Below, in pieces: positions 55,357 to 64,000 of a DNA stretch of 64,000 nucleotides. Under the pieces are notes generated by a model that worked only from the letters and a program-made list of their open reading frames with translations, made no database searches and was not told the DNA's origin. A program made the translations under genes and the position numbers. The stretch spans positions 62,001 to 126,000 of the forward strand of contig NZ_KE136354.1 in assembly GCF_000406945.1 (NCBI RefSeq), written 5' to 3'. Position 1 is the stretch's first letter. The number at the start of each line of letters is the position of its first letter. Origin of the DNA: Enterococcus dispar ATCC 51266. Its GTDB lineage: Bacteria; Bacillota; Bacilli; Lactobacillales; Enterococcaceae.

Positions 55357-56678
55357 AAATATCAGAACGCATTATCAGGATTGGTTTAATTGCGTTGATT
55401 ATATTGAGTTTTTATCTTTCTTATATGATTTGGTTAAGTCCAACTGCTAGAAGCAGTCTGCAAACAGATAAACATACCGAACGTATCGTGAGCACCACAC
55501 AAAATATCCGAAAAGCAACGGACATTTTTTTACCATTACGTTTGGTTTGGGTGAATGGTGAAGATAATATTAAGCAAACTTCTTCTGATATCCTCATTGG
55601 AGATGTTCAAAGTTTAGTAAATAAGGCTAGCTTTGGCACGCCGGAGAAAAAAACATATGATAACGATGAAAACTTTCTAGCTGATGTGGATATTAAACAT
55701 GGCGTGGAACTTTCTTATTTTGGTCCGTTTCTTGTGAAAGAGTACGCCGAGATGTTTAATTTGGACTTAACACTAGATAAATTACAAGATGTTCATTTTA
55801 CGAAAGCTCAAATTGATTTTGATAGTCACCAAATCCGTTTTGTCAATATGCGGCGACATCAAATTATTGAAGTGCCCATCACAATTGATGAGATGAAAAT
55901 TTCTCAGCTTATGACAGACGCTGACGAGAAAAATTGGCTAATTATGAATGAAGAGAATCGGATTTCGAGTATGCAATACAATACACAAAATCCGGTCAAA
56001 TTAAAACGTTATAGTTATATTGCCTCCAATTTATCTTATACCACTTTTCGGGATGCTTTTTTTTCCAATCCCCAAGATGTAAAAATGAATGAGGAAACAA
56101 GTAATTTAGTTTTATACGATGGTACGGAAAATATGAGTATCCAAGAAGAAAAGCAATTAATTGACTTCAGAGGTGAGATTGATTTAAGCGGTGGTGAAGG
56201 AGATATCTATTCACAAAGTTTCAGCTATATTGCGCGTCTTGGCTCGAATTTAGGAAACTTGCGCTATTTTGATCGCGACAAAGATGAAATTAGTTATCGG
56301 ATTTTTGTCGAAGGTTATCCAGTTTTTGGTGATGCCTATCAAGGTGAAGTAAATTTGAAAGTTAATAGTGAAAATAAGACAGATAATGGCACATTACCGG
56401 TTCAGATCTTATCCAGTATGAATGCAATTCAAGTACCGATTCCGTCAGATGAAACGGTTGAACTGCCACCAAGCCATACGATTATTGAAAATTTAACTTA
56501 TATGGGTGTGAACCAAAGCCTTGTTCAGTCATTGGTTATTGCTTATGGTCGTCAAGACTTATCTTCGACAAGCGGTGTCGTTGATTTAGTGCCGATGTGG
56601 TACATTCGTTATGATGGCCAATGGTATTCTTATGACGATCTTATTACAAAACTGCAGCAAGGAACGGGGGCGGATTAA
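55353..56678 (+). CDS. walH: WalK regulator YycH
   Basis: About 441 residues. One N-terminal membrane helix (IRIGLIALIILSFYLSYMIWL) followed by a large extracellular part, as in YycH, which binds WalK at the membrane with YycI to modulate its activity. The start codon ATG overlaps the walK stop (ATGA). The sequence is poorly conserved beyond the family pattern, as is usual. Confidence 0.9.
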   Translation: MKISERIIRIGLIALIILSFYLSYMIWLSPTARSSLQTDKHTERIVSTTQNIRKATDIFLPLRLVWVNGEDNIKQTSSDILIGDVQSLVNKASFGTPEKKTYDNDENFLADVDIKHGVELSYFGPFLVKEYAEMFNLDLTLDKLQDVHFTKAQIDFDSHQIRFVNMRRHQIIEVPITIDEMKISQLMTDADEKNWLIMNEENRISSMQYNTQNPVKLKRYSYIASNLSYTTFRDAFFSNPQDVKMNEETSNLVLYDGTENMSIQEEKQLIDFRGEIDLSGGEGDIYSQSFSYIARLGSNLGNLRYFDRDKDEISYRIFVEGYPVFGDAYQGEVNLKVNSENKTDNGTLPVQILSSMNAIQVPIPSDETVELPPSHTIIENLTYMGVNQSLVQSLVIAYGRQDLSSTSGVVDLVPMWYIRYDGQWYSYDDLITKLQQGTGAD

Positions 56679-57548
56679 TTGGATTTTAAAAAAATCGAAT
56701 GGATCTTTTTCTTGGCTTTTCTGGGGCTGAATATCTTTTTGTTTAGTATCTATCATGCTGCCCGTAATGAAGAAGGTAATGTTTCTAGTACCAATCAAAA
56801 AATTGATATTGAACAACGCTTAGAAGCAGATGAAATCGATATTAAGGGAAAACTTTCCGCAGAAGTAAAAGAAGGTTATTACCTGGCGGCTGTACCGACC
56901 GATATGAATGATGCTATCAATAATGAAAAAAATAAAAACAACGGATCCTTTAATAATGAAGTTAGTTTTGCTGGTGATGGTCATAGTCAGGTCATCTACA
57001 CTCCTAGCACGAATTTTTATATTAAAGATGGCAAAGAAACCAAAGAAAACGTGGCTTCTTTTTTGAAAGATACAAAAGAAGTTCTATTTGGCGGGGAGTA
57101 TCAATACTTGCCCCATGAGTCGTTGACAGATCCAGAATATCCTGAGATTATCTGTGCGCAAAGTTTTGAAGGTATTCCTTTTTATGACAATACCAGTAAA
57201 ATGGAGATTGTTTTAGAAGAAAACGATGGACTGCTACGTGTTTCACGATACATGCAAACCCATTTATCTGCGATTGAAAAACTCCGGGAAAAGATGGCAC
57301 TGTACAGTGAAAAAGATGCTGTAAACACACTTTATATCAATAATAAACTGCCAGCAAAATCAAAGATTTTATGGCGACAACTCTCGTATGTGATGATTTT
57401 ACAAGTTCGAGGGAAAAACGTTTATGTACCGGCTTGGCTAATTGCCGTGGAAAATGGGAATAATAATATTCAAATAGAAACGGTTAATGCCTTTACAAAT
57501 CGTATCATTACCAATAATACGTTACAAAAGGTGGAAAATACCAATTAA
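56679..57548 (+). CDS. walI: WalK regulator YycI
   Basis: 289 residues starting at TTG 56679, immediately after the walH stop, with GGGGGCGG as the ribosome site. N-terminal membrane helix (IFFLAFLGLNIFLFSIYHAA) and an extracellular domain of the YycI type. It works with YycH on WalK. TTG starts are rare in this window. Confidence 0.88.
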   Translation: MDFKKIEWIFFLAFLGLNIFLFSIYHAARNEEGNVSSTNQKIDIEQRLEADEIDIKGKLSAEVKEGYYLAAVPTDMNDAINNEKNKNNGSFNNEVSFAGDGHSQVIYTPSTNFYIKDGKETKENVASFLKDTKEVLFGGEYQYLPHESLTDPEYPEIICAQSFEGIPFYDNTSKMEIVLEENDGLLRVSRYMQTHLSAIEKLREKMALYSEKDAVNTLYINNKLPAKSKILWRQLSYVMILQVRGKNVYVPAWLIAVENGNNNIQIETVNAFTNRIITNNTLQKVENTN

Positions 57549-57625
57549 GGTATGTATAATAGAAACGTTTAGAAGGTGTCGTTATTTAGTGGATACTTTA
57601 GTTTAGTTGAAGGGAAGTCTAGCAG

Positions 57626-58429
57626 ATGGTAGAAGCTGCTTTAAAAATTAGTGTGTTAGCCAGTGGCAGTTCTGGCAATTCTTTATACATTGAAAGTGAA
57701 AAAAAACATCTACTCGTCGATGCCGGTCTTTCTGGTAAGAAGATTACATCACTAATGGCTGAGGTTGGAAAAAATCCTGCTGATTTAGATGCCATTTTAG
57801 TAACCCATGAACATCGAGATCATATTCATGGTGTCGGGGTCCTGGCTAGAAAGTATGGATTAGACGTTTATGCCAATGAAGGAACGTGGCAGGCGATGGA
57901 TGGCATGTTGGGAAAAATTGATGTAGCCCAAAAGCATATTTTTGAAATGGGCAAAGTATTAACGTTTGGTGACATGGATGTTGAAAGTTTTGGTGTTTCC
58001 CATGATGCTGCAGCTCCTCAATTTTATCGGTTCCACAAAGATGGTAAATCTTTTGTCATGTTGACTGATACGGGGTATTGTAGCGATCATGTCCGGGGAA
58101 TTATCCGGGATGCAGATGCATATCTAGTGGAAAGTAATCACGATTTAGAGATGTTACGCATGGGGCCTTATCCTTGGAGTTTGAAACAGCGGATTTTAGG
58201 TGATCGCGGACATTTGTCAAATGAAGATGGGGCTTTAGTTATGACTGATATTATCGGCGATAATACCAAACGAATTTATTTAGGCCACTTAAGTAAAGAG
58301 AACAATATGAAAGAACTTGCTCATTTAACGATGAAAAATGTTTTAAAAGAACATGACTTAGGTGTGGATTATAATTTCAAAATTTATGATACCGATCCGG
58401 ATCAGGCTAGCGAATTATTTGCGATTTAA
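57626..58429 (+). CDS. walJ: MBL-fold hydrolase WalJ (YycJ)
   Basis: 267 residues. Metallo-beta-lactamase motif THEHRDHIHG near residue 57 (HxHxDH), ASGSSGNSLYI near residue 10, and TDTGYCSDHV near residue 145. The family has exonuclease-like members and is linked to cell-division and DNA-repair phenotypes in Firmicutes. AAGGGAAG precedes the ATG. It closes the wal operon; htrA, which often follows in related genera, is absent. Confidence 0.92.
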   Translation: MVEAALKISVLASGSSGNSLYIESEKKHLLVDAGLSGKKITSLMAEVGKNPADLDAILVTHEHRDHIHGVGVLARKYGLDVYANEGTWQAMDGMLGKIDVAQKHIFEMGKVLTFGDMDVESFGVSHDAAAPQFYRFHKDGKSFVMLTDTGYCSDHVRGIIRDADAYLVESNHDLEMLRMGPYPWSLKQRILGDRGHLSNEDGALVMTDIIGDNTKRIYLGHLSKENNMKELAHLTMKNVLKEHDLGVDYNFKIYDTDPDQASELFAI

Positions 58430-58518
58430 ATTATGTAGAAAATTGGATGATTGTTGTAGAACTGTTACGTTAGAATACAGCTACAATAAGATTGAAATTT
58501 AGTTCACTAATTAATGAC

Positions 58519-58554
58519 AAAAACACACTTGTGTATATACACAAGTGTGTTTTT
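58519..58554 (+). terminator. wal operon terminator
   Basis: A perfect 17-bp palindrome, AAAAACACACTTGTGTA paired with TACACAAGTGTGTTTTT, loop TA. It works on both strands. Confidence 0.9.
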
Positions 58555-58564
58555 GTGTTTACTG

Positions 58565-60099
58565 TGATCCGGTTATATCTTTCTTAATACGAAAAGTCTA
58601 AACAAGGTCTTGTATAAAGAAGGTGTACATTTTTAAAAAATCGACGCTGATGGCAGAGCGTTAGGGAATGCAAAATATGAGTTGTTGAAACAAGGAAAGC
58701 CTGCCATTGTCACAACTTTGTTGTAGACGGCAAACAAGTGAATGGGATGAAGCTTAATTTAGCTAACTATCAGGCCGCGATTACTGGTAAAAAAACAAGT
58801 GGAGATACAAAATTAGCAGGTGCAGAGTATCAAATTTTCAGAGCTAATGATACTAGGACACCGTTGACCACAACTGATAAAGACGGTAATAGTCAGACGA
58901 TTCTTAAAACGGATAATGAGGGAGAATTTTATGCAAAAGGTCTAAGTGCGGATGATTATATTTTGAAAGAAATAAAAGCGCCGACTGGCTATATCTTAGA
59001 TGAAACAACGCATAAATTTACTATCTATCCACAAAAAGATAAACCCGCAACTTTAGATTTGGGAAATTTTGAAAATTATCAGGGAACCGCAAAATTAATT
59101 AAAAAAGCAACCTCTGGAAAATTATTGGCGCGGGCTATCTTTGAAGTTCAAGATATGAAAGGTAATGTCATTCAAAATAGTCTGATGTCTGATGAAAATG
59201 GTACGGTATCTGCAAGTAATCTCGCTCCGGGGGATTATCAATTTATTGAAACGAAAGCGCCGACTGGCTATATTTTAAATACAACACCTGCGAAATTTAG
59301 TATTGCAGATAAGGCAGTTGGCAGACCTGAAACTGTGGTTGCTTCTGATAATTTTATCAATTATCAAGGTGAAGCGCAGTTGATAAAACATGATGCAGAC
59401 AACAAAGCATTAGCCGGTGCGCTCTTTGAAGTGCAAGATACTGCTGGAAAGGCCATTCAAAGTGATTTGGTATCCAATGGTGATGGCAAAGTCGTTGCAA
59501 GTAATTTGGCCCCCGGAAAATATCAGTTTGTTGAAACGAAAGCACCAACCGGTTATATCTTAAATACAACGCCAGTGGAATTTACCATTACAGACAAAGA
59601 GGCCGGCAAACCAGAAATGGTTAAAGCTTCCGATAATTTTGTCAATTATCAAGGGGAAGTGGAATTACTAAAAGTAGATGCAGCGAATTCAAATAAAAAA
59701 TTGAAAAATGCAGATTTCCAATTGCTTAATGATGATAAAAAAGTATTACAAAACTCACTGAAAACAAATAGCAAAGGAATTTTAACTGTTTCCAACCTTG
59801 AACCGGGTAAGTATTATTTCAAGGAAATCAAAGCTCCAACAAATTATCAATTGGTAGATAATTTAATTGAATTTACAATTACAAAAGACCATCGCGGTGC
59901 ACCTCAAGCAGTCCAACTTGTGGTGAAAAACCAACTTATAACTAAACCTACACAACCTAATAAGCCTACTAAACCAAAAGAGGGTTATTATCCAAAAACA
60001 GGCGATAAATTTAATATTGTTGGAATTTTATTAGGTCTGATAGTGATAGTTAGCGTAACAGGAATTTATCTCTTTACGTATTTGCGTAAAAAAAGATAA
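58565..60099 (+). pseudogene. 3' remnant of a multi-CnaB LPxTG-type surface adhesin
   Basis: From GTG 58738 an open frame of 453 codons encodes three to four CnaB-type repeats (about 95 residues each, with E-boxes such as YQFIETKAPTGYILNT) and a sorting signal GYYPKTG, membrane helix and KKR. There is no signal peptide and no ribosome site, so this is the 3' part of a larger gene. Upstream, 58640-58724 in another frame encodes DADGRALGNAKYELLKQGKP, a further repeat ended by TAG, and 58572-58637 encodes a degraded GYIFLNTKSLN, also with a stop. At least one frameshift separates the parts. Confidence 0.8.
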
Positions 60100-60110
60100 A
60101 TAAATGGTTT

Positions 60111-60189
60111 CCTCATTAAGTAATACTGTCTTAAAAAGTTAGACTGTAAAACTAACTATTAAGATTGGGATTGCTTAATGGGGTTTTTT
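60111..60189 (+). terminator. terminator after the adhesin remnant
   Basis: CCTCATTAAGTAAT (60111-60124) pairs with ATTGCTTAATGGGG (60170-60183, G-U pairs included), followed by six T. Confidence 0.8.
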
Positions 60190-60224
60190 GTTTAAAAAAT
60201 CAGGCTTATTTTCATAAGCCAAAA

Positions 60225-60260
60225 ATAAAAAATCCATCTAAGTTTTACCTTAAATGGATT
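60225..60260 (-). terminator. terminator of the NAD(P)-binding protein gene
   Basis: On the minus strand AATCCAT and ATGGATT pair with an inner loop of about 16 bases, and a T-run follows. It lies after the gene at 60321. Confidence 0.7.
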
Positions 60261-60320
60261 GAGAGATCTGATTTTATTCTTATAGGATTCAATTTTTTTT
60301 AAAATTTTCCAAGATTACAC

Positions 60321-60959
60321 TTAGTAATTTTCACTGTTTCCAGCAATACTTATATGAACATTTTTCTGAGGGGTTTCAATCAAATCCATCACGCCTTTTG
60401 CATAATCTGCCATACTGACTTCACTTTTACCCGCCATATCTTTTTGTAAAATATCTTTATTTATCTGATATTTGCCCGTATAAGGAGCATCATAAATAAA
60501 GTTAGCTGCCGGGGATACGTAAGTCCAAATAACGTCAGGCACTTCTTTTAATGCGGCTAATGACTGTGCCATATTTGCAGCAGTTGGATGGATAGGAGAA
60601 TTTTCTGGAATGGTGTCTAGCAGACGTTTGGTGCGCTCGGCGCTTAAATATAGCGAAGAAGCTCCCCCTACTACAATGAGCCAAACTGGTGTTCCACTCA
60701 GAATATTTGCTAAGTGTACCAAACTACTTTTATGTAGTTCTTCTTTTCCGCGTGGCGCATTAAAAGCATCAATCACTACATCAAAATTATTTAAATCTGC
60801 TGTTGTTAAATCGAAAAGATCTTTTTTTATAACTGGAACAGAGACTGACAATTTGTCAGGACTACGAACGATTGCAGTAACATCATAATTCTCAGCTAAT
60901 GCGGCTTTTAAAAGGTGACTGCCGACATGACCTGTTGCGCCAATAATTCCAATTTTCAT
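60321..60959 (-). CDS. NAD(P)-binding atypical SDR family oxidoreductase
   Basis: About 212 residues. The nucleotide-binding motif MKIGIIGATGHVGSHLLKAA (GATGxxG) and VTAIVRSPDKL belong to the NmrA/SDR-a5 type. Substrate unknown; such proteins are often annotated as NADH-flavin reductase-like. The start is ATG 60959, 7 bases after GGAGG. Confidence 0.82.
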   Translation of the reverse strand: MKIGIIGATGHVGSHLLKAALAENYDVTAIVRSPDKLSVSVPVIKKDLFDLTTADLNNFDVVIDAFNAPRGKEELHKSSLVHLANILSGTPVWLIVVGGASSLYLSAERTKRLLDTIPENSPIHPTAANMAQSLAALKEVPDVIWTYVSPAANFIYDAPYTGKYQINKDILQKDMAGKSEVSMADYAKGVMDLIETPQKNVHISIAGNSENY

Positions 60960-61062
60960 CAAAATGCCTCCTTCAAGATAAAAAAATCATTACAATCCTT
61001 ATTTTAACGATAAGCTTCTTTTTTTGCTAAAAAAAAGCCTCCTAAAAAAGAAGACAAAAAAA

Positions 61063-61680
61063 TTAAGATTTAAAACGAAGTACTTGAATAATTAATACTA
61101 AAATATTCGCACCACAATGGCTAATAATTGCTGTTTTTAGGGAACCGCTTTTAACATAAACAAAAGACAAGAAGCAACCTAAAATAAAATAGACCAAAAT
61201 ATCGCTATCTGTATGAACGAGAGCAAAAGCAGCAGAGCTAAGTAAGATGGAAAGTGGTAAAGAAAAATATTCACTAAAAAAGCCAATACAAGCACGTCTA
61301 AATACGAGTTCTTCCATAATAGGGCCACAAATAGTTGCTACAATTGCAAAAATAGGTCGTTGCCATATGACTTCCATCATGTTTAAACTACGGTTGAAAT
61401 TATTTTGGATACTAAAAAAGGTTTCGACATAACCCGCGATACCAATCAATAGAATGGTTAACAGCATACCAGTCACTCCAAAAGTGAGGATGGATTTTTG
61501 ATTAAGACGAGGCGTTTCAAAAGGTAAAGGCTGTCCTTTTTGATATAAAAAAATCAAAATACCGGTGCCAATCAAGTAGGATAGACTAGCAGAGAGCGTT
61601 TCACCATTAATTATTTCTGGAATTAAGAAGACTAAAGTGTAACATAAAATTGACATAAAACTGTATTTAATTTGCGACAT
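61063..61680 (-). CDS. CPBP family intramembrane glutamic endopeptidase
   Basis: 205 residues, about six hydrophobic helices. The catalytic motif EELVFRR (residues 122-128) and later His residues in FALVHTDSD and IISHCGANIL fit CPBP (Abi/CaaX-like) proteases. In Gram-positives such proteins often confer bacteriocin self-immunity, but no bacteriocin gene is nearby. A ribosome site, GGAGG, precedes the ATG at 61680. Confidence 0.85.
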   Translation of the reverse strand: MSQIKYSFMSILCYTLVFLIPEIINGETLSASLSYLIGTGILIFLYQKGQPLPFETPRLNQKSILTFGVTGMLLTILLIGIAGYVETFFSIQNNFNRSLNMMEVIWQRPIFAIVATICGPIMEELVFRRACIGFFSEYFSLPLSILLSSAAFALVHTDSDILVYFILGCFLSFVYVKSGSLKTAIISHCGANILVLIIQVLRFKS

Positions 61681-61789
61681 CAGACATATCCTCCAGTTAT
61701 CTAATAAAAGTATACCTGAATCGCTTTCTTAGGACAATCACTTCAGAAAATAGACAAAAATTCTTCAATAAAAAAACAAGGGAAAAAAC

Positions 61790-61857
61790 TTGCAATGTAT
61801 GGGTAAAATGAGTAATATAGTTCTTGTAGGTTAGCACTCGTTATAAGAGAGTGCTAA
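61790..61857 (+). promoter_or_regulatory. groESL promoter with CIRCE element
   Basis: TTGCAA (61790) and TAATAT (61813), 17-base spacer. TTAGCACTC-N9-GAGTGCTAA (61831-61857) is a perfect CIRCE, the HrcA operator. Only one copy is present and no CtsR site is seen. Confidence 0.95.
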
Positions 61858-61885
61858 TACATGAAAATTGATGGAGGGATTTATC

Positions 61886-63837
<1,952 letters not shown>

Positions 63838-63849
63838 TTTAATCAAATA

Positions 63850-63882
63850 AAAAGTGATGGTCCCGTGACCATCACTTTTTTT
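63850..63882 (+). terminator. groESL terminator
   Basis: AAAGTGATGGTC and GACCATCACTTT form a 12-bp stem with a 4-base loop and a T-run. Confidence 0.92.
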
Positions 63883-63893
63883 GTAGGTAAAGC

Positions 63894-63930
63894 GATTATA
63901 TGCTTTTCATAAGAGATAAGATTATTACGC
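63894..63930. repeat. dispersed intergenic repeat, copy E (partial)
   Basis: GATTATATGCTTTTCATAAG at 63894 aligns with the left part of copies C and D, and AAGATTATTACG (63918) with AAGATTATTGCG in copy D. It starts 12 bases after the groESL terminator and runs into the next gene's 3' end. Confidence 0.4.
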
Positions 63931-64000
63931 TGTGGTATAGTAATAAATTACATCATGTAAAATATCCACGACGTCAGCTTCTACGCGATCGTTATAATAA
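63925..64000 (-). CDS. 3' end of an unidentified gene (partial)
   Basis: On the minus strand a frame enters from beyond the window and ends at TAA 63925-63927. Its last residues read YYNDRVEADVVDILHDVIYY, then YTTA. The even amino-acid pattern and convergence on the groESL terminator support a real gene. I do not recognise it from 25 residues. Confidence 0.45.
   Translation of the reverse strand, partial: YYNDRVEADVVDILHDVIYYYTTA

Noticed and set aside
58738-60099. The CnaB-repeat frame as an intact secreted surface protein
   Set aside because: No signal peptide or ribosome site, and upstream repeat fragments in other frames show truncation.
61063-61680. CPBP protease as part of a bacteriocin immunity locus
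   Set aside because: No bacteriocin-like small gene or transporter is adjacent.

Overview
The window reads as a chromosomal segment of a low-GC Gram-positive coccus of the Lactobacillales, most likely Enterococcus or a close relative. Evidence: AT-rich genes with AAGGAGG-type ribosome binding sites, a three-pilin plus class C sortase operon of the enterococcal ebp type, a class Ib nrdHEF operon, WalRKHIJ, mannose- and lactose-type PTS operons with catabolite-repression-like sites, and ribosomal protein leaders typical of Firmicutes. I see no phage, transposase, integrase or CRISPR array. Species cannot be fixed by eye.

Layout. 1-6.8 kb: cutC, rlmA, then trmL, a histidine phosphatase and recD2, facing a lipid kinase gene. 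6.9-10.2 kb: an unidentified minus-strand RNA, a preQ1 riboswitch with queT, a c-di-AMP-binding CBS protein gene, rpmG-secE and nusG. 10.2-15.6 kb: a mannose-family PTS operon (IIA, YajC-like, IIB, IIC, IID), then its probable GntR regulator and the sugar isomerase/deaminase AgaS. 15.7-22.8 kb: a lipoprotein hydrolase, a TetR-controlled ABC exporter, L-serine dehydratase and a NagB-like protein. 23-25.6 kb: rplK-rplA and rplJ-rplL, each with an RNA leader.

26-33.6 kb: pilus operon (VWA tip adhesin, two pilins, class C sortase with an added C-terminal domain). 33.7-39.9 kb: csbD-like gene, nagB, a DUF92 membrane protein gene, and nrdHEF under a pair of NrdR boxes. 39.8-42.7 kb: iron-regulated feoA-feoB plus a small Cys-rich membrane protein. 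43.4-50.5 kb: a lactose-type system (LacT antiterminator with its RNA target, LacG, LacF, LacE) and a cytosolic GH2 enzyme. 50.6-58.6 kb: tRNA-Lys, DUF1836 and DegV genes, and walRKHIJ. 58.6-60.1 kb: the decayed remnant of a CnaB-repeat adhesin. 60.3-64 kb: a nucleotide-sugar-type reductase, a CPBP protease, CIRCE-groES-groEL, and the tail of one more gene.

The richest regulatory content lies between genes: several structured leaders (upstream of trmL, queT, rplK, rplA, rplJ and lacT), an unidentified ~240-nt minus-strand RNA at 6.9-7.1 kb, a GntR operator shared by two promoters, and a family of degenerate repeats that sit just past intrinsic terminators. No wholly new multi-gene system is evident. 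The best candidates for something undescribed are the 6.9-7.1 kb RNA, the post-terminator repeat family and the sortase with a fused CnaB-like domain.
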